64,000 bases of DNA from UBA5189 sp035631615 (GTDB lineage Bacteria > Chloroflexota > Limnocylindria > Limnocylindrales > CSP1-4): NCBI GenBank assembly GCA_035631615.1, contig DASQIK010000088.1, forward strand, positions 1-64,000. The letters run 5' to 3'. The notes below the pieces were generated by a model, which ran no database searches, was not told the DNA's origin, and saw nothing but the letters and a program-made list of their open reading frames with translations. Below, piece after piece: positions 1 through 8,295 of this stretch (its first letter is position 1; the number at the start of each line of letters is the position of its first letter). A program made the position numbers and the translations under genes.

Positions 1-126
1 ATCGCCGGCAAGGATCGCGCGACTGTAGCCGTAACGCGCCTCCCACGGCCCGCCGCTGGAGACGCGGCGACGAGCGCGCGAGCCGACGCTCCCCGGCTCC
101 TCGCCGCCGCCCGACTCGCCGCTCAT
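1..126 (-). CDS. RidA/YjgF-family protein, N-terminal fragment (cut by window edge)
   Basis: Only the first 42 codons are inside the window. The peptide reads MSGESGGGEEPGS..., then RVSSGGPWEARYGYSRAI and LAGD. The 'S-G-x-P-W-E-...-G-Y-S-R-A' run just before a beta strand is the usual opening of RidA/YjgF/YER057c/UK114 proteins, which hydrolyse reactive enamine/imine intermediates of amino-acid metabolism. The ATG overlaps the stop of the upstream M20 peptidase gene as ATGA (123-126), so the two are translationally coupled. Catalytic residues lie outside the window, so the assignment rests on the N-terminal motif only. Confidence 0.6.
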   Translation of the reverse strand, partial: MSGESGGGEEPGSVGSRARRRVSSGGPWEARYGYSRAILAGD

Positions 127-1379
127 GACCGCGCCGGGATCGCCCGCCATTCCGCGACGATCGGATCGCGCGACATCTCGAGCAGGAGCGCGGCGACGAG
201 CGTCGTCCGCGGCACGATCGAGTCGACCTCGAGGTATTCCTCCGGCGAGTGATCGAGTCCGCCGACCGGGCCAAGCCCATCGATCGACGGCACGCCCATC
301 CCGGATGTCGTGTTCGCATCCGACGCGCCGCCGGTCGAGACGTCCTTCGTCTCGAACCCGAGCCGCGCAGCGAGCGCGATCACGTGGTCGGCGAGGCGGC
401 CGGAGCGCTCGAGCTTCTCCATCGGCGCCCAGCCGGCCATCGTCTCGACGTCGATCGTGACGTCGGGCACGGCAGGCGACGCGGCAAGCTCGTCGATCGC
501 CGCGAGCGCAGACGCAAGGTGCACCGCGGCCATGGCGCGAACGTCCACCTCGAGCTCGGCCTGATCGCACACGATGTTCGGTCGGGTGCCCGCCTTGAAC
601 ACGCCGACGTTGGCGGTGACCTGCGGCCAGCGGCCGTTGAGCGCGTTGATCTCGCGGACGAGCTCGGCCCCGGCGACGATCGCGCTGCGACCCTTCTCGG
701 GTTCGACCCCTGCATGCGCGGCGCGTCCGTTGATCGTGAGCCGGATGTCCGCGATGCCCTTGCGCGCCGACACGAAGTCGCCGTTCGCCCGCGCGCACTC
801 GAGGACGAAGCAGGCGTCGGCCGTCGCGGCGGCCTCGCGGATGTGCGGCGTCGACGACGGCGACCCGATCTCCTCGTCCGGGTTGGCGATGAACGTCAGT
901 CGCTCGAACGGGAGCGGCCCGCCGCCGTTCGCGTCGACGAGGGCTCGCAGCGCGCCGATGGCCCGCAGCCCGCCCAGGAGCCCGCCCTTCATGTCGGTGA
1001 CGCCGGCGCCGCGCGCGATCCCATCGGCGATCCTGAAGGGCCGCTTCGCGACGGTGCCCTCCGAGAACACCGTGTCCATGTGGCCGATCAGGAGGACGCG
1101 CCGGCCACCCGCGGCGCCCTCGAACGTGCCGATCACCGTGTCGCCGTAGCGACCCTTCGGATCCGGTCGACGCTCGACGAAGGCACCCAGGCCGGCCAGC
1201 TCCGCCGCCACGAGGTCGCCGATCCGGTTCACGCCGGCCGGCGTGTAGCTGCCGCAGTCGATGTTGCACATCCGCTCGAGGTCGGCGAGGAACGCCGGCT
1301 CCCCGGCGGCGACGGTCGATCGAAGGTCGTCGAGCTCGTCGGCCGAGACGGCAGCGCCAGGACCAATCGCGATGGGCAT
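123..1379 (-). CDS. M20 family metallopeptidase (glutamate carboxypeptidase/CPG2-like)
   Basis: 418 residues, the usual length for M20 di-zinc exopeptidases. Visible metal-site motifs in order: GHMDTVF (His, with the catalytic Asp two residues on), GVTDMKGG (bridging Asp), NPDEEIGS (catalytic Glu and Glu ligand), LECAR, and LDHSPEEY near the C-terminus (last His). The inserted dimerisation domain carries GRAAHAGVEPEKGRSA. The layout fits the CPG2/ArgE/DapE branch, so the protein should cleave an acyl or peptide bond next to a free carboxylate in the cytoplasm; the substrate is unknown. It is divergent from the short cyanophycin-synthetase-like ligase at 1423 with only 43 bp between, so a role in trimming peptides of that pathway is plausible but inferred. 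ATG at 1379; a weak CATACT -10-like box lies 7 nt upstream. Confidence 0.88.
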   Translation of the reverse strand: MPIAIGPGAAVSADELDDLRSTVAAGEPAFLADLERMCNIDCGSYTPAGVNRIGDLVAAELAGLGAFVERRPDPKGRYGDTVIGTFEGAAGGRRVLLIGHMDTVFSEGTVAKRPFRIADGIARGAGVTDMKGGLLGGLRAIGALRALVDANGGGPLPFERLTFIANPDEEIGSPSSTPHIREAAATADACFVLECARANGDFVSARKGIADIRLTINGRAAHAGVEPEKGRSAIVAGAELVREINALNGRWPQVTANVGVFKAGTRPNIVCDQAELEVDVRAMAAVHLASALAAIDELAASPAVPDVTIDVETMAGWAPMEKLERSGRLADHVIALAARLGFETKDVSTGGASDANTTSGMGVPSIDGLGPVGGLDHSPEEYLEVDSIVPRTTLVAALLLEMSRDPIVAEWRAIPARS

Positions 1380-1422
1380 GGCTCGAAGTATGCCTGCCGC
1401 CCGTTGCTATTCTCGCCGGACC

Positions 1423-3150
1423 GTGCGCCTGATCGAGATCCGCCTGCTCGAGGGTCCGAACCTGTACCGGCTCGAGCCGGTGGTGAAGCTTGAGGTCGCG
1501 ATCGGGCGGCGACGCACCTGGTTCGGGCGCCGCGACCCGGAGCCGTACGCGCTCGTCCGCCTGAGCGCCGTCATGCCTGCGAACGAGCTGCCCGGGCGAG
1601 TCGCGATGCTGGCCGATTGGGTTCGGAGGCTGCGCAGGGAGCATCCCGACGGGGCGCAGGGCGCGGTCTCGGTCCACCGCTCGTCCGATCCGGGCCACTG
1701 GATCGTCGCGTTCCCGTGGGCCATGGACGAGCGCGCCAAGGCGATTGCCGACGGGGCGTTCGCGCTCGCCGAGGGGGATGTCCCGCCGGCCCGTGGCGTG
1801 GGCCTGCGACGGACGCGCGCCCGCCTTCGCGACCGCGTCATGGCCCGCGTGGCGGCGGAGCAGGGCTCGCCGCCCGGGTACCTTCGCGACGCGGACCGGC
1901 GGCTGCCGATCATCTCGATCAGCGGCACGAACGGCAAGACGACCACGACCCGCCTGATCGCCCACATCCTGCGAGAGGGCGGGAAGCGGGTCGGGGCGAC
2001 GACGTCGGACGGGATCGTCGTCGGGACGGAGATGGTGGAGCCGGGCGACTGGACCGGCTTCGGCGGCGGCCAGGCGATCCTCGAGCGCGACGACATCGAC
2101 GTCGCCGTCCTCGAGACCGCGCGTGGCGGGATCCTGCTCCGAGGGATGGGCTACGAGTCGAACGAGGCGAGCGTGATCACGAACGTCTCGTCCGACCACA
2201 TGGACCTGCAGGGGATCCACACGCTGCCCGAGCTGGCCGAGGTGAAGTCCGTCGTCGCGCGGATCACGAAGCCGGACGGCTGGGTGACGCTCAACGCCGA
2301 CGACAAGCACGTCGCGGCGATCGCCCCGAAGGTCCGGGCTCATGTCGCGTACTTCTCGCTCGATGGCGACGGCTCGGCGCGCGTTCGGCGCCACCTGCGC
2401 GGCGGTGGCCGAGCGTACTTCGTCCGCGACGGCTGGATCGGCGAGGCCGAGGGCGACGCCTGGCGGGCCATCGCGACCCTCGCCTCCGTGCCGGTCGCGC
2501 TCGGCGGCGCCGCACGCCACAACGTGGCGAACGTGCTCGCAGCGGTGGGCGGCGCGCGGGCGATGGGTGCCTCGATCGACAGCGTGCGCGCGGCACTCAA
2601 GTCCTTCGTCCCGACGACCGACGATTCCCGCGGGCGTCTCAACATCTTCCGGGACGAGCATCGCGTCGTCGTCGTCGACTTCGCCCACAACGAGGCCGGG
2701 GTCGCCGTCCTGCTCGACGTCGTCGATGCGATCGCGCGCGGCATCGGGACCGGAGGCGAACGCGCGCCGATCAGCGGCATCGTCGGGCTCGCCGGCGATC
2801 GACCCGACGACACGCTTCGGGGCGTCGGGCGGCAGGTGGCGCAGCGTGTGGATCGATTCGTGCAGAAGGAGATGCTCCACTACCTGCGCGGCCGGACGCG
2901 CGAGTCCGTGCTCGGCGAGATCCGCGCCGGCGCGCTCGAGGGCGGCTGGAAGGGCGACATCCCCGTCTACGGCGACGAGCCCGAGGCGCTGGGCGCCGAG
3001 CTCGACCGCACCGACAACGCTACGCAGCCCGAGGTCATCTTCCTGCTCTGCCACGAGGATCGCGAGGGCGTCTACCGCCTCATCGCCGACCGCGGCCTCC
3101 GTCCGGTAGAGGATCCCGCCGAGCTGTCGCGTCTCGTGGCATCGCACTGA
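1423..3150 (+). CDS. Mur ligase-type, cyanophycin-synthetase-like amide ligase lacking the ATP-grasp module
   Basis: 575 residues from a GTG start. The N-terminal 160 residues open with RLIEIRLLEGPNLYRLEPVVK, which matches the start of the N domain of cyanophycin synthetase (compare ILETRVLRGANYWSRQPVVK in the full cphA at 4263-7109). The chain then goes directly into a Mur-ligase domain: P-loop ISGTNGKTTTTR (about residue 168), ETARGGILLRG, NVSSDHMDLQG, LNADDKHV, GAARHNVANVLAA and VDFAHNEAG. The roughly 280-residue ATP-grasp module of CphA, which adds Asp to the backbone, is absent. In CphA the Mur domain adds Arg to the Asp side chain, so this enzyme may attach an amino acid or amine to a carboxylate of another acceptor. 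TATTCT lies 9 nt before the GTG, with no Shine-Dalgarno, so the mRNA is probably leaderless. An LLM oxidoreductase gene follows after 8 nt. Confidence 0.8.
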   Translation: MRLIEIRLLEGPNLYRLEPVVKLEVAIGRRRTWFGRRDPEPYALVRLSAVMPANELPGRVAMLADWVRRLRREHPDGAQGAVSVHRSSDPGHWIVAFPWAMDERAKAIADGAFALAEGDVPPARGVGLRRTRARLRDRVMARVAAEQGSPPGYLRDADRRLPIISISGTNGKTTTTRLIAHILREGGKRVGATTSDGIVVGTEMVEPGDWTGFGGGQAILERDDIDVAVLETARGGILLRGMGYESNEASVITNVSSDHMDLQGIHTLPELAEVKSVVARITKPDGWVTLNADDKHVAAIAPKVRAHVAYFSLDGDGSARVRRHLRGGGRAYFVRDGWIGEAEGDAWRAIATLASVPVALGGAARHNVANVLAAVGGARAMGASIDSVRAALKSFVPTTDDSRGRLNIFRDEHRVVVVDFAHNEAGVAVLLDVVDAIARGIGTGGERAPISGIVGLAGDRPDDTLRGVGRQVAQRVDRFVQKEMLHYLRGRTRESVLGEIRAGALEGGWKGDIPVYGDEPEALGAELDRTDNATQPEVIFLLCHEDREGVYRLIADRGLRPVEDPAELSRLVASH

Positions 3151-3158
3151 CTGACGAG

Positions 3159-4076
3159 ATGCGCGCACTTGAGGTCGGTCTCGTGCTGCCGATGGGCGAC
3201 TCGTTCGTCGACGGCACGACGGTCCGCTGGACTGAGATTCGGGACCTCGCGATGCTGGCCGAAGAGATCGGCTTCGACACCGTCTGGACGGCAGACGAGT
3301 TGCTCTGGCAGCCCGAAGGCCGCGAACCGCAGGGGTGGTGGGACTGCATCGCGATCACGGGCGCAATCGCGGCGGCGACGTCGAAGGTCAAGGTTGGCAC
3401 CTGGATCCTGTCGGCACTCCACCACAATCCCGGGATCCTGGCGAAGGCGGTCGAGACGCTCGACGAGATCAGCGGCGGGCGGTTCGTGTTCGGCCTCGGC
3501 GCCGGTCACGCAGGTCGCCAGGGCCACGCCTTTGGCTTGCCTGAAGATCGAATCGTCGGCCGCTTCGAGGAGGCGCTCAAGATCATCCTGCCGCTGCTCC
3601 GGGATGGCCACGCCGATTTCGAGGGCGCGTTCCACGCGGCCCGGGACCTCGCTCATCGGCCCGTGGGTCCGCGGACCGGACGGATCCCGATCATGATCGG
3701 CGCGAAGGGCCCGAGGATGCTGCGCCTGGCCGCCTTGCATGCCGACATCTGGAGCTGGTTCGTAGAGGAGCGAAGCGACCTCTCCGAGTTCGGCCCTCGC
3801 CTCGCGGCGTTTGAGGCCGCCTGCGTGGAAGTCGGCCGGGATCCGGCGACGATCGGCCGATCAGCCGGCGTCATCGTGGAGCCGACCGCATTCACCGGCG
3901 CGGCCGAGGTGCTCGGCGTCCCGATCCGCGGATCGGCGGCGGAGATCGCGGACGGCCTGCGGGCGTTCCAGTCGGGCGGTTTCGACCACCTCGAGATCAT
4001 CCTCTGGCCACCGACGTTGGATGCTCTCGAGGCGATGCGCCCCGTGCTCGCATCGCCGAGGCTGCAGGCTTCATGA
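3159..4076 (+). CDS. LLM class flavin/F420-dependent oxidoreductase
   Basis: 305 residues with the luciferase-like monooxygenase TIM-barrel pattern: EVGLVLPMGDSF at the N-terminus, AEEIGFDTVWTADELLWQ, KVKVGTWILSALHHNPGILAKAVETLDEISGGRFVFGLGAGHAG (the family's most conserved stretch), and IPIMIGAKGPRMLRLAALHADIWSW. Such enzymes use FMN or coenzyme F420; which one cannot be told from the sequence. It starts 8 nt after the ligase stop at 3150 and should be co-transcribed with it, hinting at a shared pathway. The chain ends convergent to cphA. Substrate unknown. Confidence 0.87.
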   Translation: MRALEVGLVLPMGDSFVDGTTVRWTEIRDLAMLAEEIGFDTVWTADELLWQPEGREPQGWWDCIAITGAIAAATSKVKVGTWILSALHHNPGILAKAVETLDEISGGRFVFGLGAGHAGRQGHAFGLPEDRIVGRFEEALKIILPLLRDGHADFEGAFHAARDLAHRPVGPRTGRIPIMIGAKGPRMLRLAALHADIWSWFVEERSDLSEFGPRLAAFEAACVEVGRDPATIGRSAGVIVEPTAFTGAAEVLGVPIRGSAAEIADGLRAFQSGGFDHLEIILWPPTLDALEAMRPVLASPRLQAS

Positions 4077-4262
4077 GGGAGGGCATCCTTCGCAACGCGG
4101 GCTTCGTCCACGCCGGGCGCGTCCACTTGGTGCTGTATTCGCTTGTCGACTCCGACGCCCGGAGCCCTGGCCGGAAGCCATCGGGTGACGTTCGCTGACC
4201 TTGATCCGAACCTGGGGCAGCCTTCGCAGCGTTCATGGCTCCCCGCTCCGTGGCGACCGGGA

Positions 4263-7109
4263 CTAGCCTTCGGGCGCCTCGAGCTCGCCTGGATCGGCGA
4301 ACGCCGTCTGGCCGGCGCGCTGGCCGGCGGAGGCCATGGTCTCGCGGTAGACCGCGATCGAGTCGTCGACGCACATGACGACGAGGTCACCGGGGTTCGC
4401 GCGTCGGAGCGCCGTCTTCACCGCGGCCAGCTCGTCGAGAATCTTGTCGACGTGGCCGGTGCGGCCCGTCCCGTCTTCGCGCGCCCGCCGCACACCATCG
4501 GCGACGAGGGTCGCAGCGACGCCGGGCGCGCGCCCGCGGAGATTCCGGTCCTCCCGGACGATGATCTCGTCGAAGGCACCCGCGGCCAAGGCGCCGTAGT
4601 CGCGCATATCCTCGTCGCGCCGGTCGCCGGGCATGCCGATGACGCCGATCGCGCGACCGCCGCGGCCACTGGACCCATCGCCGTCGCTGTTCATCCGGCG
4701 GGTGAAGTCGGCCAGGTTGCGCATGCCGTCGACGTTGTGGCAGTAGTCGATGACGACGCGCACGCCACCGACCTCGAGGTAGTTGAGCCGACCCGGCGCC
4801 TGGAAGAACGAGGTCGTGAACGTGCGCAGTCCCTGCCGGATGTCGTGCAGGTGCGCACCGGCCGCCCAGGCCGCCGCGGCGGCCGCCAGCGCGTTGGCGA
4901 CGTTCATTCGGGCGCGGCCGCCGAACGTTGCCGGGATCAGGTGCGTATACAGCACGGGCATCACGCGCGGGCCGTGGCGCAGCACGATCTGGTCGCCCTC
5001 GGGCGTGTGCCGGACGACGAACGCCGCGCCGCCGCGACTGGTGTAGCCGTCGACCCGGTCGAAGCCGCGCTCGCCCTTCTCGGTCTCCATCGAGAACAGG
5101 ATCACCGTTCCGCGGCACTCCGAAGCGAGGCGCGCCACGTATGGATCGTCCGCGTTGAGGACCGCCGTGCCGTTGCGCGGCACGGCCTGGACGATCACGC
5201 CCTTCACGTCGGACAGCTGGCGCAGCGTGTCGATGCCGCCGAGGCCGAGGTGATCGGCGGTGACGTTCGTGACGACCGCGACGTCGACCCGATCGAAGCC
5301 GAGGCCCTCGCGGAGGATGCCGCCGCGCGCGACCTCGAACACGCCGGTGTCGACCGTCGGGTTCTGGAGGATCATCCGCGCCGATTTCGGCCCGGACATG
5401 TCGCCCCGCCGGATCATCCGCCCGTCGACGACGATGCCGTCCGTCGAGGTCAGCCCGACCCGCCGGCCCATCAGCTTCAGGATGTGGGCAATCATCCGGA
5501 CGGTCGTCGTCTTGCCGTTCGTGCCGGTTACGGCCAGGATCGGGATGCGAGCGGCTGCGCCGGTCGGGAACAGCAGGTCGATGACGGGCTTCGCGACGTA
5601 CTGCGGCTCGCCCTCGGTGGGGTGGGTGTGCATCCGGAAGCCCGGCGCCGCGTTGACCTCGACGATCGCGCCGCCGGTCTCGCGCACGGGCACGGTGATG
5701 TCCGGGCAGATGAAGTCGATGCCGGCGACGTCGAGCCCGACGACCCGCGCCGCCATCTCGGCGATCTCGACGTTGTCCGGGTGCGCCTCGGTCGTCCGGT
5801 CGATCGACGTTCCGCCGGTCGACATGTTGCCGGTCAGCGCGAGCTTGACCCGCTGGCCGTTGGGCGGCACGCCATCGAGCTCGAAGCCCTGGGCCTTGAC
5901 GAGGGCGTCCGCGGCGTCGTCGACCTTGATCCTGGTGAGGACCTTCTCGTGGCCGATCCCGCGGCGAGGGTCGGCGTTGGTCTGCTCCACCAGCTGCCGC
6001 ACGGTCTGCCTGCCGTCGCCCACGACCGACGCCGGCACGCGCTCGGCGATCGCCGCGACCTTGCCGCCGATCACGAGGCAGCGGTAGTCGCTGCCGGTGA
6101 CGAACGTCTCGACCACGAGATCGCCGCTGCGGCTCTCGCGCCGCGCGCCGGCGAACGCGGCTCGGATCTCGGCATCGGTCCGCAGATTCAGGTGGACGCC
6201 GCGGCCATGGTTGCCGTCGAGCGGCTTGACGACGCACGGCAGCCCGACGCGCTTCGCCGCCGCGACGGCCCCGTCCGCGGTGTCGACGACCTCCGACTTT
6301 GGCACCGGCAGGCCCGCCGAGTCCAGGAGGCGGTTGGTGAGGTTCTTGTCGCTCGCGATGTCGACCGCGATGCCGGACGTCCGCGATGTCATCGTGGCCC
6401 GGATCCGCTGCTGATGGACACCGTGCCCGAGCTGGACGAGGGAATGACGATCCAGGCGGAGGTAGGGAATGTCGCGCGACGCGGCCTCGTCGAGGATCGC
6501 CTGGGTCGACGGACCGAACGCCTGGCGCTCGGCGAGGAGGATCAGTCGCTCAAGCTCCTCGATGTAGTCGAGGGCCTGGGCCGGGTCGTTGGGGTCGACC
6601 AGGTGGTTGACGATCCGGACCGCGAGCTGGCCCGCCGCGAGCCCGACCGCCTCCTCGCCGAACTCGAAGATGACGTTGTACTGGCCCTCGGCGCCCGCGG
6701 CGCGGGTCTTGCCGTGGTGGACCGGCGTGCCGGCCAGGTTCTGGAGCTCCAGCGCGATGTGCTCCGCGACGTGGCCAACCCACGTTCCGTCATGGAGCCG
6801 CGTGATGAAGCCGCCGCGCCGGTTGAGCGAGCAGGCGTGGTCCTCGAGCGACGGCATCCACGCGATCAGGCCATCGACGAAGCCTGGGATCTTGTTGGTC
6901 GGGAACTGCTCGAGCACGCCGAGGTCGACGAGCATCTTGACGACCGGCTGGCGCGACCAGTAGTTGGCACCGCGCAGCACCCGGGTTTCGAGGATCTTGA
7001 GCGTCGGCTGGGGGACCGCGCCTGCCGCGGGCGCCGCGGCCCGGCTCGTCCTGCGCTTCGCTGCCGGGCTCGTTGACCGCGTCGGTGCCGCCTTCGCCAA
7101 CCCTTGCAC
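4263..7109 (-). CDS. cphA: Cyanophycin synthetase (full length)
   Basis: 948 residues, near the usual 870-900 plus an extra Ala/Arg/Ser-rich N-terminal tail of about 35. Three modules are visible: the N domain starting KILETRVLRGANYW; an ATP-grasp module (about residues 230-510) with VVKPLDGNHGRGV, VVETFVTGSDYRCLVIGG and GIDFICPDI...IVEVNAAPGF; and a Mur-ligase module with VTGTNGKTTT (about residue 527), EVARGGILREG, NVTADHLGLGGI, LNADDPY and a C-terminal YCHNVDGM. The enzyme polymerises Asp backbone and Arg side chains (multi-L-arginyl-poly-L-aspartate) without a ribosome, using ATP, in the cytoplasm. Cyanophycinase lies directly upstream on the same strand. GTG at 7109 is the first start in frame; no ATG precedes the N domain, so the tail is probably real or the start is a nearby TTG. 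Confidence 0.93.
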   Translation of the reverse strand: MQGLAKAAPTRSTSPAAKRRTSRAAAPAAGAVPQPTLKILETRVLRGANYWSRQPVVKMLVDLGVLEQFPTNKIPGFVDGLIAWMPSLEDHACSLNRRGGFITRLHDGTWVGHVAEHIALELQNLAGTPVHHGKTRAAGAEGQYNVIFEFGEEAVGLAAGQLAVRIVNHLVDPNDPAQALDYIEELERLILLAERQAFGPSTQAILDEAASRDIPYLRLDRHSLVQLGHGVHQQRIRATMTSRTSGIAVDIASDKNLTNRLLDSAGLPVPKSEVVDTADGAVAAAKRVGLPCVVKPLDGNHGRGVHLNLRTDAEIRAAFAGARRESRSGDLVVETFVTGSDYRCLVIGGKVAAIAERVPASVVGDGRQTVRQLVEQTNADPRRGIGHEKVLTRIKVDDAADALVKAQGFELDGVPPNGQRVKLALTGNMSTGGTSIDRTTEAHPDNVEIAEMAARVVGLDVAGIDFICPDITVPVRETGGAIVEVNAAPGFRMHTHPTEGEPQYVAKPVIDLLFPTGAAARIPILAVTGTNGKTTTVRMIAHILKLMGRRVGLTSTDGIVVDGRMIRRGDMSGPKSARMILQNPTVDTGVFEVARGGILREGLGFDRVDVAVVTNVTADHLGLGGIDTLRQLSDVKGVIVQAVPRNGTAVLNADDPYVARLASECRGTVILFSMETEKGERGFDRVDGYTSRGGAAFVVRHTPEGDQIVLRHGPRVMPVLYTHLIPATFGGRARMNVANALAAAAAAWAAGAHLHDIRQGLRTFTTSFFQAPGRLNYLEVGGVRVVIDYCHNVDGMRNLADFTRRMNSDGDGSSGRGGRAIGVIGMPGDRRDEDMRDYGALAAGAFDEIIVREDRNLRGRAPGVAATLVADGVRRAREDGTGRTGHVDKILDELAAVKTALRRANPGDLVVMCVDDSIAVYRETMASAGQRAGQTAFADPGELEAPEG

Positions 7110-7351
7110 TCCCGTCAGAGGCGATCCCGTGGAGATGCGCAGCCTAGCCGATCACCGTCCCGTCGCGGTCGAGAAGGCGTCGCGCCAGTCCCCGTGCCAC
7201 TCGCTTCGGCTTCGGGTCACTCGTCGGTCGAGGAGCGTCGGCGGAGGGTTCCGCGGAGGCTCCGGCGGAACTGCGGCGGAAGGGTTCGGCTCGCGCCAGT
7301 GCTGCACTCGCGCTGCCCGCCGCGGGTGAGCGCGTCCTTGTGCGGGCAATC

Positions 7352-8224
7352 TCAGCTCGAGGCGATGGTCTCGATCTGACCGCCGGGAAGCGCCTTGAGC
7401 GGCGACATGGCGACGCGCTCGCGTCGGCGCAGGTCGAAGCGGTAGCCGGACGGGAGTGCGTGCAGGATCACGCCGCTGATCATGACCGGGCGGTGGCCGT
7501 GGACCTCCCACGCGTCGGTCTCGGCGGAGGCGCCGTCGATGATCGTCACGCTCCCACGCCCGATGACCTCCATCACGCCATCGGGCCCGACGACGCCCGC
7601 CGTGTCCTCGTCCACCCCCACGCCGAGCAGGCTCGGGTTCTGGGCGATCACGGACAGCAGCCGGCCGTAGCGGTTCCGTTGCTGGAAGTGCTGGTCGACG
7701 ATGACGCTCGGGAGCACGCCGAGCCCGGCGGCCAGGGCCGCCATCCGATGCTTCGGCGTCCCGCCGGAGGCCCCGAACGCGATCATGTGGCTGGACATCG
7801 CCGACGCGCCCGCCGACGTGCCGGCAACGACCGCGCCCGCCCGGAACCGCTCCATCACGGCCTCCGCGAGCAGCGTCCCGCCGATCGTCGACGACAGGCG
7901 CAGCTGGTTGCCGCCGGTCAGGAAGATGCCGGTCGCGTCGCGGAGCTGGTGGACGTACGCCTCGTCGTTCGCCTGCTGGCGGGTCATCGCGTGCAGCGGC
8001 CGGACCTCGCCGATGCCGAGGCCCGTGAAGATCTCCCGATAGCGCTCGCCGGCCTCGAACCCGAGCGACGACGCCGTGGAGATCACGACGACCACCGCAT
8101 CGGCCCCGCCGGCCAGCGTGGTGAACCGGCTCAGGATGACCCGGTCGCGAATCTTGTCCTCGGCGCCGCCGATGATCATGACCGAGCCGTCGGTCGTGTC
8201 GCGGCCGCTGCGTCTGGGTGGCAC
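7352..8224 (-). CDS. cphB: Cyanophycinase (S51-family serine exopeptidase)
   Basis: 290 residues from GTG 8224 (ATG at 8179 is an alternative giving 275). Motifs match cyanophycinase: MIIGGAEDK at the N-terminus, GIFLTGGNQLRLSS, VVAGTSAGASAMS containing the nucleophile Ser, IVDQHFQQRNRYGRLL with the catalytic His, and GVGVDEDTAGVV. It cleaves cyanophycin to beta-Asp-Arg dipeptides in the cytoplasm. The 16 residues before MIIGG resemble the short leader of characterised cyanophycinases, so the GTG start is preferred, although no clear ribosome binding site is seen at either. cphA follows 242 bp downstream and an MFS gene ends 71 bp upstream, all on one strand. Confidence 0.93.
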   Translation of the reverse strand: MPPRRSGRDTTDGSVMIIGGAEDKIRDRVILSRFTTLAGGADAVVVVISTASSLGFEAGERYREIFTGLGIGEVRPLHAMTRQQANDEAYVHQLRDATGIFLTGGNQLRLSSTIGGTLLAEAVMERFRAGAVVAGTSAGASAMSSHMIAFGASGGTPKHRMAALAAGLGVLPSVIVDQHFQQRNRYGRLLSVIAQNPSLLGVGVDEDTAGVVGPDGVMEVIGRGSVTIIDGASAETDAWEVHGHRPVMISGVILHALPSGYRFDLRRRERVAMSPLKALPGGQIETIASS

Positions 8225-8295
8225 GTTGCGCGGGAGTTTACCGAACGCGACCCCGTGTTGTTGCGCCGACAAAAGTCCTTGCTTCGAGACGACGG

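Noticed and set aside
4143..7076. A 977-codon plus-strand open frame opposite cphA
   Set aside because: Composition is that of a shadow frame (His/Asp/Arg/Val repeats), with no domain pattern, and cphA on the other strand is complete.
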